NCBI RefSeq assembly: GCF_004569295.1
Contig: NZ_SPQC01000027.1
Coordinates: 1 to 39,592, forward strand
Source of the DNA: Rothia nasimurium
GTDB lineage: Bacteria; Actinomycetota; Actinomycetes; Actinomycetales; Micrococcaceae
Length of the DNA stretch: 39,592 nt
Direction: 5' to 3'
The notes below the pieces were generated by a model. The model saw only the letters and a program-made list of their open reading frames with translations, made no database searches and had not been told where the DNA came from. Numbering within the stretch: the first letter of the stretch is position 1; each line of letters starts with the position of its first letter. Both the position numbers and the translations under genes were made by a program. Positions 1-11,176 of this stretch are shown here, one piece after another.

Positions 1-924
1 GTCCGGAATATCATCAAAGTAGTAGTAGGCCTGATCTGCCGGGTCCCAGTAGTAGGGGCGGCCGGTGGCCTCATCAACCCAGTATTCGCCCTCGTACTCG
101 AAATAGAGGGTGGGGTCGGTAGTCTTTTCGACCGAGTCCTTGAGCAGGCGGTACCAGAGGTAGAGGGCGAAGCCCGCAAAGACCAGCCATTCAAGGGCGT
201 AGAAGATGTTAAGCCAGTCAACGGTTTCGTCTGTGACCTGGTCAGCGCGGATAGGCTGAAGGACGCCGCTGCTATCGAGCAGGGTTGCGGTATCGGCGAT
301 GGTGCCCTGGTCGGTGAGCGGGGTAGCCCCGCTACTTTCGGAGTCGAGGGTCAAGATGCCGTTGAAGAGGGCAGCGTTCCAGACGTTGGTCAGGTAAGAG
401 GAGTTGGCGGAGGCAAGCACCCGGGCCTTCCCGCGGTTCTCTTCGCTGACGTCCTTGCTGGTAATCGGGGCGTCGTTACCCACAACTCGCCCGGCGATGG
501 TCACGGTGCCGGTGGGCTCAGCGGGAATCTCCGCGGTGGGGGTCCAGGCACGGGCTACCACGATACCGCGGGGCCCCTCCCCCAGGCTGGTGCTGACCTG
601 CTGGCTGTCATCGGGCACAAAGAGGCTGACCAGCCAGTAGCCTTCAGCCCCGTCTTTGAGCTTGTTTTCTACCAGGTAGGTGGAACCCTGCACGTAGCTG
701 CCGGTAGCTTCCACAACTGTATCGGCCTCGGTCATGCTCAGCGGGTCATGGGGCTGGAGAACCTGACTATAGGGGCGCACCACGTCCTTAGCCGAGTCTA
801 CGGTGACCTGCCCCAGGGTGGAGGCGTTAATTTGCCATTTGCTGAGCATCACAAAACCGCTAGCCAGCGCCAGCACCAGGAGCAAGCCAAGGAGCCAGCG
901 GGGAGTCAGGGCGGTTTTTAGCAC
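1..924 (-). CDS. SURF1-like cytochrome oxidase assembly protein, C-terminus cut by window edge
   Basis: The reading frame is open from a GTG at 924 to base 1, giving 308 codons with no stop. The protein starts MLKTALTPRWLLGLLLVLAL, an N-terminal membrane helix. A periplasmic-side domain follows, then a second helix (about residues 229-250, around WLNIFYALEWLVFAGFALYL) and a charged, Tyr-rich cytoplasmic tail (YYWDPADQAYYYFDD). Two helices flanking a soluble loop is the SURF1 plan. Family members help insert haem a into cytochrome c oxidase, so the likely job is assembly of the aa3 oxidase. The start is uncertain because only a weak purine stretch (AAAGAGC) precedes the GTG. The gene lies 89 bases downstream of guaB3 on the same strand. 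The family call rests on topology and overall resemblance, not on a decisive catalytic motif. Confidence 0.72.
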   Translation of the reverse strand, partial: MLKTALTPRWLLGLLLVLALASGFVMLSKWQINASTLGQVTVDSAKDVVRPYSQVLQPHDPLSMTEADTVVEATGSYVQGSTYLVENKLKDGAEGYWLVSLFVPDDSQQVSTSLGEGPRGIVVARAWTPTAEIPAEPTGTVTIAGRVVGNDAPITSKDVSEENRGKARVLASANSSYLTNVWNAALFNGILTLDSESSGATPLTDQGTIADTATLLDSSGVLQPIRADQVTDETVDWLNIFYALEWLVFAGFALYLWYRLLKDSVEKTTDPTLYFEYEGEYWVDEATGRPYYWDPADQAYYYFDDIPD

Positions 925-968
925 GTTTGCTCTTTTCAGCGTGAGGTGGGCGGACGAAAGCAGGTCAG

Positions 969-1001
969 CCCCGCGCGCCTAGGAAAGCTAGGTACACGGG
1001 G
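969..1001 (-). terminator. Possible hairpin terminator after guaB3
   Basis: CCTAG (978-982) pairs with CTAGG (988-992), and outer arms CCCCG (969-973) and CGGGG (997-1001) extend the stem across an internal loop. It lies between the guaB3 stop and the SURF1-like start. There is no T-run on the minus strand, so termination is only a guess. Confidence 0.3.
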
Positions 1002-1013
1002 CCGGAGCATTAT

Positions 1014-2141
1014 CTACTTGACGTAGGGGGTGACGTTGACATCGATGCGCTGGAAGGACTTGAGGTCGGTGTAACCGCAGGTTGCCAGTGCTCGCTTGAG
1101 GGCGCCCACCAGGTTAGCGCTACCGTCGGTGTGGGCTGAGGGGCCGTAGAGCACCTCTTCCAGGGAGCCTACGGTGCCCTGGTAGGTGCGGATACCACGG
1201 GGGAAGTCAGCTGAGTGAGCTTCGTTACCCCAACACCAGCCGGCACCGGGAGCCTCGGCTGCGCGGGCCAGGGGCGCGCCGATCATGACGGCGTCCGCGC
1301 CCATCGCCAGTGCCTTGACCATGTCGCCGGAGCGGCCCAGGGAGCCGTCCGCAATGACGTGCACGTAGCGGCCACCGGACTCGTCCAGGTAGTCAGAACG
1401 CGCAGCAGCAACGTCGGAAATCGCGGTGGCCATGGCAGCCTGAATGCCCAGGCCGCGGCGGGTGGTCAGGGCAGCGCCGCCGCCGAAACCTACCAGCACA
1501 CCGGCAGCGCCGGTACGCATCAGGTGCATAGCCGGGGTGTAACCGGTCACGCCACCGACCATGACAGGGACATCGAGTTCGTAGATGAACTTCTTGAGAT
1601 CAAGGGGCTCGCGGCGGGATGAAACGTGCTGGGCAGAGACCGCAGCACCGCGAATGACGAAGAGGTCAACGCCAGCCTTGACCACGGTCTGGTAGAACTC
1701 TTGGGTGTTCTGGGGGGTCAGTGAGCCGGCGACAATGACGCCCGAGTCACGGATTTCTGCCAGGCGGGCGGTAATCAGCTCAACTTTGATGGGCTCAGCG
1801 TAGATTTCCTGCATGCGGCGGGTGGCGGCGAGGGCATCGTCAGCGGGCAGGGCGTTGATTTCGGCGAGCAGGGGCTGGGGGTCCTCGTAGCGGGTCCACA
1901 GGCCCTCAAGGTTGAGGACGCCGAGCCCACCGAGCTTGCCCAGGGCAATGGCGGTAGCCGGTGACATCACAGAGTCCATGGGGGCACCGATGATGGGGGT
2001 GTCGAACTTGAACGCGTCAATCTGCCAGCTGAGGTTCACATCGTGGGCATCGCGGGTACGGCGGGTAGGTACCAGGGCGATTTCATCGAGTGAGTAGGTG
2101 CGGCGGGCGCGCTTGGACATACCAATCTGGATGTCGGTCAT
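1014..2141 (-). CDS. guaB3: GuaB3 family IMP dehydrogenase-like protein
   Basis: This 375-residue (beta/alpha)8 barrel protein belongs to the IMP dehydrogenase/GMP reductase family but lacks the CBS pair found in guaB next door. It has the barrel start YSLDEIALVPTRRTRD, the phosphate-site loops GGVTGYTPAMHLMRTGAAGVLVG and IADGSLGRSGDMVKALAMGADAVMIG, and GAAVSAQHVSSR where true IMPDH has the catalytic Cys loop. This is the pattern of the actinobacterial GuaB3 paralogue, whose substrate is not firmly settled. The frame extends 25 codons further upstream, but the ATG at 2141 is preferred because GAAAGGAAG lies just before it. It sits about 110 bases downstream of guaB on the same strand, separated by a hairpin. 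Confidence 0.9.
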   Translation of the reverse strand: MTDIQIGMSKRARRTYSLDEIALVPTRRTRDAHDVNLSWQIDAFKFDTPIIGAPMDSVMSPATAIALGKLGGLGVLNLEGLWTRYEDPQPLLAEINALPADDALAATRRMQEIYAEPIKVELITARLAEIRDSGVIVAGSLTPQNTQEFYQTVVKAGVDLFVIRGAAVSAQHVSSRREPLDLKKFIYELDVPVMVGGVTGYTPAMHLMRTGAAGVLVGFGGGAALTTRRGLGIQAAMATAISDVAAARSDYLDESGGRYVHVIADGSLGRSGDMVKALAMGADAVMIGAPLARAAEAPGAGWCWGNEAHSADFPRGIRTYQGTVGSLEEVLYGPSAHTDGSANLVGALKRALATCGYTDLKSFQRIDVNVTPYVK

Positions 2142-2200
2142 GGATCTTCCTTTCACCGGTGGTAGGCCGGTTGGTGCAAACGAGCGTGGTAACGTTCGGA

Positions 2201-2241
2201 AGCCCCGGCCCCTCACCGCAGGGGGTGAGAGAACCGGGGCT
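2201..2241 (-). terminator. Hairpin between guaB and guaB3
   Basis: AGCCCCGG (2201-2208) pairs with CCGGGGCT (2234-2241), and the inner CTCACC (2212-2217) pairs with GGTGAG (2224-2229). It begins 12 bases past the guaB stop. The minus-strand 3' side has only a short TT, so it may act as a partial terminator or an mRNA-stabilising structure rather than a full stop. Confidence 0.5.
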
Positions 2242-2253
2242 GGCCGCTACAGT

Positions 2254-3798
<1,545 letters not shown>

Positions 3799-3945
3799 TC
3801 AGGTGGGCGCTTAGCGACACTAGTTTTAATCTTAGTCGGGTTAGCCCCGATGTGCGAGCGTAGGGCCCGGGCAGCTAACTGCCGCTTGCTCACATCACGG
3901 CTTTTGTCCCTGTTCGTACTGAGTGAAACCCCTCCCCCGCCGTTT

Positions 3946-6114
3946 CTATTCCACAGCCTCGTAGGGGGCGCTTCCGGCAGGTACTAGTTGGGTACGTGCC
4001 TGCGAGCTAGCATCGGCTTTTCCTAGGGCTTCGAGCACGCGCGGGTCGAAGTAGGGGCCCAGGGTTTCGATGTAGGTTGCAGTGATGTGGTCGTAGTCGA
4101 AGTAGGTGTAGATATTACCGATGGACGCCGGGCAGGAGTTCTCGGGGCAAATCAGGTCAGAGAGGTTGAGGGCAGCAAAACCCGGGTAGGTTTCTTCGAG
4201 AGAGCTGAGGGGGTTGACCGTGACGTCCTGGCCGGGGCTCATGACGCAGTCGTCCGCCGTACCGAAGGCGTCCGTGCAGTCCTTGTGCATGGTTTCCATG
4301 CGCGGAGTGTCGCGCAGGCCCAGCACCTGGATGCCTGCACCGGTAAGTTCCGCGATACGGCTTTCAGCATCGAGCAGAGGAGTGTCGGGCAGGTTGGGTT
4401 CTGACTTGGTGCCGTGCAGCAGGACGGTATCGGGGGCAAGTTCCTGAATGAAGGCAGCGCTGTCTGCTGCCCAGGTATCGCACTCAAACCCGCTAGCGTA
4501 GGTGGTGTTGTCGGTTTCACCAAGGAAGCAGCCGGGGCGGGTCAGGGCAATGACCGTCCAGCCCTGGGATTCGGCGAACGGACGCATGGCCGTCATCCAC
4601 ATCTGCATGTGGGAGTTGCCCCAAGCCACGATGGTTCGGTTGGGTTGGGCTGAGTAGGCGACGTAGGTGCAGTCCCCGGCAAGAGAATCGGGAACAGCCA
4701 GCTCGGGGGTTACATCAGTGCAGGCTGTGCCCAGGTCAGCCCAGTCCGCATCGAGCACGGCACGGATGGGGATGACGGGGGCGTCTTCTTCCCCTGTGTA
4801 TTCGTAGTCGGGCTGTAGCACTGCTGCCCCCACGTTATTGAGGGTGCGGTTAGCTTCTGCCTGCTCAGCCTGGCGATAGATAGAGGACTGCCAGGCGTAG
4901 GAGGGAGCAAGAGCGAGGCTCACGCAGAGGAGGCCGGTGAGCAGGCCCGCAGATACCGACCGGTTAGGCAGGGCCCAGTCTCGCAGGGGCTTTTCGACCA
5001 GCTGGGTTAGGGCCCAGGCGATAACGCCCGAGAGAAGAAGCAGGCCAAGCCCTGCCCAGAATCCAGCCTTTTCCTGGCGGGTCTGAGCGAGGTAGAACAC
5101 GAGGATGGGCCAGTGCACCAGGTAGAGAGCATAGGAGAAACTTCCCAGAGCCAGCAGAGGTTTGGCGGTGAGGAGTTTTTCGGGGCCAAACCGGGTTCCG
5201 GTATCTCCGGCGATAATGACGAGCGAGGCCGCCAGGGTGGGCCACAGCGCCACATAACCGGGGAAGGTGCCGTTGACGTCCAGAATGAAACCGCAGCTGA
5301 TAATAGCTGCAATGCCTACCCAGCCCAACACCGCACGCACTAGTGGCGGTAATTTCAGGACGGGCAGCCAGAGAGCTACCAAAGAACCCAGCGCGAATTC
5401 CCACAGGCGGGCCTCGGTTTCGAAATAGGCCGCCTGCTGGTTGGCTGCAGTAACCTCAATCGAGTGAGACAGAGATACCGCAAAGACGGCTGCAAAGGCA
5501 CCGCTTAAAGCCCAGCGGGCAGAGCCCCTCATTCGCTTTCCCAGCACCAGGGCGAGGGCAACCATCAGCACCGGCCACAGTACATAGATTTGGCCCTGGA
5601 CCGATAGCGACCAGAAGTGACGGAAGGGGGAGGCCAGAGAGGTATCAGCCACGTAGTAGTCCACCGCATTTTCAATCGACCAGTTATTGTGCTGGTACAG
5701 AATCACGGCCTTTGCCTCATCGGCAATCGACAGCCAACGCTCTGCCGGAATAAAGAAGTAGGTGCCCAGCAGGGTCAGAACAACGGTAATAGACGCCAGG
5801 GGCAGGAGACGTTTAAAGACATGAACCCAATAGGCCACCAGAGTCTTTACGCCGAACCAGGTGCCGGGCCCTACCAGCTTGCCCTGCTCAATCTTGCGAG
5901 CAAAAGAGCCGGTCAACAAAAACGCCGAAATCAGCAGAAAAACATCGACACCGCCCGATACACGACCAAACCAGAAATGGTAGGCGGCAACCAGCAGGAG
6001 GGCAAGCGCACGCAGCCCCTGAATCTCGGGGCGCCAGGCGCGTTCTGCTGAACGAGTGACGGTTGCGATGGTGCCGGTGGCTGCTGGTTTGGTCTCGCTT
6101 GCTGGGCGGGGCAC
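3946..6114 (-). CDS. Acyltransferase-3 / SGNH fusion membrane protein (OafA-like)
   Basis: This 722-residue, two-domain protein resembles O-acetyltransferases that decorate cell-surface glycans. Residues about 28-400 are a polytopic acyltransferase-3 domain with the signature RPEIQGLRALALLLVAAYHF (putative catalytic His46) and GGVDVFLLISAFLLTG, and about ten hydrophobic helices. The C-terminal part is an extracytoplasmic SGNH-hydrolase-like domain with VAWGNSH near residue 500 and a YDYDHIT block near residue 673 that could supply the Asp/His pair. The usual block-I GDSH reads GNSH here. The start is GTG at 6114, with AGGAGG nine bases upstream. The acceptor cannot be read from sequence; peptidoglycan, teichoic acid or another wall glycan is plausible. 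The gene stands between guaB and groEL without obvious partners. Confidence 0.88.
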   Translation of the reverse strand: MPRPASETKPAATGTIATVTRSAERAWRPEIQGLRALALLLVAAYHFWFGRVSGGVDVFLLISAFLLTGSFARKIEQGKLVGPGTWFGVKTLVAYWVHVFKRLLPLASITVVLTLLGTYFFIPAERWLSIADEAKAVILYQHNNWSIENAVDYYVADTSLASPFRHFWSLSVQGQIYVLWPVLMVALALVLGKRMRGSARWALSGAFAAVFAVSLSHSIEVTAANQQAAYFETEARLWEFALGSLVALWLPVLKLPPLVRAVLGWVGIAAIISCGFILDVNGTFPGYVALWPTLAASLVIIAGDTGTRFGPEKLLTAKPLLALGSFSYALYLVHWPILVFYLAQTRQEKAGFWAGLGLLLLSGVIAWALTQLVEKPLRDWALPNRSVSAGLLTGLLCVSLALAPSYAWQSSIYRQAEQAEANRTLNNVGAAVLQPDYEYTGEEDAPVIPIRAVLDADWADLGTACTDVTPELAVPDSLAGDCTYVAYSAQPNRTIVAWGNSHMQMWMTAMRPFAESQGWTVIALTRPGCFLGETDNTTYASGFECDTWAADSAAFIQELAPDTVLLHGTKSEPNLPDTPLLDAESRIAELTGAGIQVLGLRDTPRMETMHKDCTDAFGTADDCVMSPGQDVTVNPLSSLEETYPGFAALNLSDLICPENSCPASIGNIYTYFDYDHITATYIETLGPYFDPRVLEALGKADASSQARTQLVPAGSAPYEAVE

Positions 6115-6222
6115 TGCGGTCTACCTCCTTTGCTGACGGTTATCTGGTGCCAGAAGATTGGTTACTGAGGGGTAACGGGCAGGAAGACACCAAGTTAAAA
6201 ATGTTACTCCCGGTGACTGAAA

Positions 6223-6242
6223 ATTTGCTTTAAAAAGCAAAT
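6223..6242. repeat. AT-rich palindrome downstream of groEL
   Basis: ATTTGCTTT (6223-6231) and AAAGCAAAT (6234-6242) form a 9-bp perfect inverted repeat with a 2-base gap. It is nested inside a wider pair, GTGACT (6213-6218) and AGTCAC (6260-6265). It lies in the 214-base gap between the acyltransferase start and the groEL stop, where I see no gene. It could be an operator for the acyltransferase gene or part of groEL termination. Confidence 0.5.
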
Positions 6243-6297
6243 CCCGCCCTTACAGTGTTAGTCACTGCAAGAGCAGGATGTGCTGTGCCCGGAAGAG

Positions 6298-6315
6298 GGC
6301 TCCGGGGCAGGAGCC
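6298..6315 (-). terminator. Possible groEL terminator hairpin
   Basis: GGCTCC (6298-6303) pairs with GGAGCC (6310-6315) around a 6-base loop, 14 bases past the groEL stop. There is no strong T-run on the minus strand, so this is tentative. Confidence 0.35.
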
Positions 6316-6328
6316 TTGGAACGGGGCC

Positions 6329-7930
<1,602 letters not shown>

Positions 7931-7979
7931 TTACTTCTTTCTCGTGTTTCGTGTTGTATTCGGTAGAAACAGCGAAAAC

Positions 7980-8267
7980 TTAGGAAACGACAGCCAGTAC
8001 GTCGCGGGCTGACAGAATCAGGTACTCAGCGCCACCGTATTTAACCTCGGTGCCACCGTACTTGGAGAAGATAACGACGTCGCCTTCAGCTACGTCAACG
8101 GGGATGCGGTTGCCCTTGTCGTCGATGCGGCCGGGGCCAACAGCGATAACCTTAGCCTCCTGAGGCTTTTCCTTAGCGGTATCGGGGATTACCAGACCCG
8201 ATGCGGTGGTCTGCTCTGCTTCAACGATCTGAACGACAATGCGGTCTTCGAGGGGCTTGATAGCCAT
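7980..8267 (-). CDS. groES: 10-kDa co-chaperonin GroES
   Basis: GroES is the heptameric lid of the GroEL chamber. The 95-residue protein starts [21 protein letters not shown] and contains the mobile loop segment [20 protein letters not shown], then [17 protein letters not shown] and the end [31 protein letters not shown], the full family length. The frame is open well upstream, but the ATG at 8267 is chosen because GGAG lies nine bases before it and the protein then matches the conserved N-terminus. It leads the groES-groEL pair, with CIRCE about 110 bases upstream. Confidence 0.96.
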   Translation of the reverse strand: MAIKPLEDRIVVQIVEAEQTTASGLVIPDTAKEKPQEAKVIAVGPGRIDDKGNRIPVDVAEGDVVIFSKYGGTEVKYGGAEYLILSARDVLAVVS

Positions 8268-8376
8268 GGTGAGGTACTCCTTCAAGTGAGGTCTCAGCGT
8301 AAAACTTATGGGGGGTGACCGTGGGGGCGCTAAGGCGGCTATACCAGGTATCGTCGCGGTGCTACCGGCTGCCGAT

Positions 8377-8403
8377 TTAGCACTGTCAGCGGTCAAGTGC
8401 TAA
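8377..8403 (-). promoter_or_regulatory. CIRCE element (HrcA operator) upstream of groES
   Basis: The arms are TTAGCACTG (8377-8385) and AAGTGCTAA (8395-8403), separated by 9 bases. The consensus is TTAGCACTC-N9-GAGTGCTAA, so each arm differs only at its innermost base, leaving 8 perfectly paired positions per arm. HrcA binding here would repress groESL until heat stress. A TTGACC lies inside the element on the minus strand and could be the -35 box, but I cannot fix the -10. Confidence 0.9.
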
Positions 8404-8492
8404 CTAAAACTTTATTCCCCTCGCCTCCTACGGGCAAGATAAGGCGCCGGTTTCGCAGACAGCGCACCACCAGCATCACCACTGATGTGCAA

Positions 8493-8498
8493 TAAAAT
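8493..8498 (+). promoter_or_regulatory. Candidate -10 box for the MFS gene
   Basis: TAAAAT would place the transcription start near 8505, leaving a leader of about 32 bases with AGAAAGG before the ATG at 8537. No good -35 is visible. Confidence 0.35.
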
Positions 8499-8536
8499 AC
8501 AGGGTGAAAGCCCCCAAGCCCGGCAGAAAGGCAAAC

Positions 8537-9775
8537 ATGCTCAAACTCATCTTCTGGCCGGTACTTGTCCCCTCCTTCCTCTTCACCGCCGGCTTCGGGG
8601 CCGTCGTCCCCATCCAAATCATTGCAGCTATCAGGCTAGGAGCCTCACCCGAACTCGCCTCCCTGCTGGTAGCTGCCGCGGGCGTCCTCGCCCTCATCTG
8701 CACCGTCCCGGTAGGGGCAGGCATCGACCGTGTAGGCGACAAACGAGCCATGACCTGGGCAACCCTCAGCGCCTCTGGAGCCCTCACTCTTTCAGCCCTC
8801 TCCCTCGCCCTACCCCTGGCAGGAGCTCTATGGCTCTACTTTTTCGCCCACGTTGCCCGTGTGCCAGCCACCGTCGCTTGGGGGCTCGCCCGGCAATCCG
8901 TACTAGCAGAAACTGTCTCTGCTCAAGACCGCGGCAAAGCCATGACCGCCCTCGGCGGCGCACAACGAGCAGGCGCCCTCGCCGGGCCCCTCGCCTCAGC
9001 CCTCCTCCTTCTCTGGCTCCCCCTCTGGACAGTCTTCATCTTCGCCCTCACCCTCGTCGTCGCAGCCACTCTCTGCCTGCGCATCCGCAAACTCAACCAA
9101 CGTTTCGACACCGCCACCAGCACAGCCCGCTCAAACCGTAGCGAAGAAGACCTCGCCCTAGCCGTCCGCTGGCCCGCCGTCTGGGTCGCAGGCCTCGGCA
9201 TCATCACCCTAGCGGTAGCCCGTGTCACCCAGCCCATCATTGCCGCCCTCTGGGGCCTGCGCCTCGGGTGGAACGACTCCCACATCGCCCTAGCAATCGC
9301 CCTGGGATCAGCCCTCGAAATGGTCCTCATGGTCCCCGGAGGCTACCTCAAAGACCGAGTAGGGCGCTCCGCCGTCCTCGCCCTCTGCCTCAGCATTTTC
9401 GGCGCCGGCTTCATCACAGGCCTAGCCCTAATGGCCATCGGCAACGGCTTCATCACAGGCCTAGCCCTAATGGCCATCGGCAACGGCTTCGGCGCCGGCA
9501 TCAACATGACCATCGGCGCCGACCTCTCCCCCAACGTCGGACGCGCCAAATTCCTCTCCATCTGGTCCATGTTCTCCCAGGTCGCCATCGTCGCAGGGCC
9601 CCTGGCAGTCTCTAGCATCATGCTGATTTCTTCACTCCCGGTGGCCTTTACCGTCATCGGCTCTAGCGCCCTGGGCGGAGCTGTCTGGGCGCTCGCGACC
9701 CAGCCCATCACGAAGCTGCCTACGGGGAGAAGGGCAGATAAGGGGCAGGACGAAGCGCCACGCCCCAACCTTTAA
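8537..9775 (+). CDS. MFS transporter with an internal 13-residue tandem duplication
   Basis: This hydrophobic protein of 412 residues has about twelve membrane segments and the MFS loop 2-3 motif GIDRVGDKRAMTW, with a second-half counterpart GGYLKDRVGRSAVLAL. It is most like drug/metabolite efflux carriers; the substrate cannot be inferred. A GTG at 8504 is an alternative start, but the ATG at 8537 has AGAAAGG in front and the protein then begins directly with membrane sequence. Residues 291-303 and 304-316 are identical (GFITGLALMAIGN twice), encoded by a perfect 39-bp direct repeat in a segment that should be one helix followed by GFGAGINMTIGADLSP. Without the extra copy the spacing looks normal for the family. 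The protein may therefore be altered or inactive. The gene is divergent from groES. Confidence 0.85.
   Translation: MLKLIFWPVLVPSFLFTAGFGAVVPIQIIAAIRLGASPELASLLVAAAGVLALICTVPVGAGIDRVGDKRAMTWATLSASGALTLSALSLALPLAGALWLYFFAHVARVPATVAWGLARQSVLAETVSAQDRGKAMTALGGAQRAGALAGPLASALLLLWLPLWTVFIFALTLVVAATLCLRIRKLNQRFDTATSTARSNRSEEDLALAVRWPAVWVAGLGIITLAVARVTQPIIAALWGLRLGWNDSHIALAIALGSALEMVLMVPGGYLKDRVGRSAVLALCLSIFGAGFITGLALMAIGNGFITGLALMAIGNGFGAGINMTIGADLSPNVGRAKFLSIWSMFSQVAIVAGPLAVSSIMLISSLPVAFTVIGSSALGGAVWALATQPITKLPTGRRADKGQDEAPRPNL
9407..9484 (+). repeat. Perfect 39-bp tandem direct repeat inside the MFS gene
   Basis: Copy 1 is 9407-9445 and copy 2 is 9446-9484; they are identical. The unit begins GGCTTCATCACAGGCCTAGC, and six bases of a third copy (GGCTTC) follow. 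The unit is a multiple of three, so the frame is kept. Confidence 0.97.
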
Positions 9776-9778
9776 ACT
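9773..9778 (+). promoter_or_regulatory. Candidate leaderless -10 box for the methyltransferase gene
   Basis: TAAACT lies six bases before the ATG at 9785 and overlaps the MFS stop codon TAA. No Shine-Dalgarno is present, so transcription probably starts at or next to the ATG. Confidence 0.45.
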
Positions 9779-9784
9779 AGATAT

Positions 9785-11065
9785 ATGACCTCTTTCCCCC
9801 GCTCCGGTGCCCACCCTTTCTCAGCTGACCAACTAGCAACCCTTGACCAGCTCGTCCCCTATAACCCCGCTGACTCCCTGCAGGTGGTCTCCAGGCTCCG
9901 GGCTCAGGGCATCAGCGCCGAGGACTCATCAGCCCTGCTGACCCAGGCCCGTCTTCGCACGCTGGGGGCTACCAAGTTCGGGGAAGAAGCCTCGCACATG
10001 CTTTTCACTGAGGCCGGCTATGAGCAGGCCACCCGCGCCGCCGTCGCCGACCACCACGCCACCCGCTTCGTCGAGGCCGGACGTACCTCAGTTGCTGATT
10101 TAGGCTGCGGCCTGGGGGCAGACTCCCTCGCCTTTGCCCGCGCAGGGTTAGCGGTGACGTCCGTTGAGCTCGACCCCGCTACGGCAGCCCTCACCGCCCA
10201 CAACCTCTCCCCCTACCCCGCAGCCCAGGTGCTCGTGGGCGATGTAGAACAGGTTGAGCTCGAAAAACTCACCACCGTGAGCGGCGAGCGCGTCACCGCC
10301 CTCTGGTTAGACCCAGCCCGCCGAGAGATTGAAGGCGGCTCTACCACCTCCCGTCTTCTTGACCCCGAAGCTTTCTCCCCGCCCTTTTCCTTCCTGCAGA
10401 AGCTGGCGGCAACCGGTGTTCCTATGGGAGTCAAGCTAGGCCCGGGTCTGCCCCACGAGGCCATTCCAAACGGGGTGGAGGCCGAGTGGGTCAGCCACGG
10501 CGGGTCCGTGGTTGAGGTGGTGCTCTGGTTCAACGCCCTAGCCCGCCCCGGGATTGCCCGGTCAGCTACAGTGTTAGGGGCGGACGCCGCTACCCGGCAG
10601 GTCCTGGGTGAGATAAGTTCTCCGTTTGCGGCTTCAGCCGATGAAGAGCCGGTTGAGGTCACTGAACTGGGCGCTTACCTGATTGAGCCCGACGGCGCGG
10701 TAGTGCGCTCCCACCTGGTGGCAGACTTCGCAAGAGAAATCGGGGCTACTCTGCTTGATGAGAATATCGCCTACCTGACCTCAGACTCCCCCGCCCCTAG
10801 CCCGCTGGGCCGGGCCTACCGCGTCCTGGGCACTCTGCCCCTCAACGAGAAAAAGTTGCGCCGCTGGGTCAAAGAGCAGGGTCTTACCGCCCTGACCGTC
10901 AAAAAGCGGGGAGTCGATGTGGTTCCTGAAAAGCTCCGGGCAACCCTACTCGCCGGGGTGAAAAAGAAAAAGGGAACTGCCGCGAAAGAAGCCGTTCTCA
11001 TCCTGACCCGGTTGGGCGAGGGCGCAGCCTCCCAGCGCCTGGCCATCTGGGCTGAGCCAGCCTAG
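9785..11065 (+). CDS. Class I SAM-dependent methyltransferase with THUMP-like C-terminal domain
   Basis: This 426-residue protein is a Rossmann-fold methyltransferase. SAM motif I is VADLGCGLGADS (residues 103-114), followed by the acidic ribose-binding strand VTSVELDPATAALTAHN and an ALWLDPARR catalytic-region motif. The C-terminal third (about 330-420: GRAYRVLGTLPLNEKKLRRWVKEQGL, LTVKKRGVDVVPEKLRATL, VLILTRLGEG) resembles the THUMP-like domain seen with such enzymes in actinobacteria. RNA is therefore the likely substrate, but the exact nucleotide is not known from sequence. The start follows the upstream MFS stop by nine bases, with no ribosome-binding site. Confidence 0.85.
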   Translation: MTSFPRSGAHPFSADQLATLDQLVPYNPADSLQVVSRLRAQGISAEDSSALLTQARLRTLGATKFGEEASHMLFTEAGYEQATRAAVADHHATRFVEAGRTSVADLGCGLGADSLAFARAGLAVTSVELDPATAALTAHNLSPYPAAQVLVGDVEQVELEKLTTVSGERVTALWLDPARREIEGGSTTSRLLDPEAFSPPFSFLQKLAATGVPMGVKLGPGLPHEAIPNGVEAEWVSHGGSVVEVVLWFNALARPGIARSATVLGADAATRQVLGEISSPFAASADEEPVEVTELGAYLIEPDGAVVRSHLVADFAREIGATLLDENIAYLTSDSPAPSPLGRAYRVLGTLPLNEKKLRRWVKEQGLTALTVKKRGVDVVPEKLRATLLAGVKKKKGTAAKEAVLILTRLGEGAASQRLAIWAEPA

Positions 11066-11134
11066 TTTATTACGTCTATCTCACCAGCGGCGTCATACGA
11101 ATGAGCCGGATTCTTCTGCGCTAGCCCCTGCCCC

Positions 11135-11140
11135 TAAGAT
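11135..11140 (+). promoter_or_regulatory. Candidate -10 box for the glutamate-cysteine ligase-like gene
   Basis: TAAGAT lies 36 bases before the ATG at 11177, which has its own CTGGAG ribosome-binding site. The -35 region is weak. Confidence 0.35.
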
Positions 11141-11176
11141 AGAACCAGCACCGCACCGAGACCCTGGAGCCAGCGC

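Noticed and set aside
8485-9141. Long plus-strand frame rich in Arg/His/Pro overlapping the MFS gene
   Set aside because: It is a +1-type shadow of the very C-rich MFS coding sequence; its composition is biased and it has no recognisable family.
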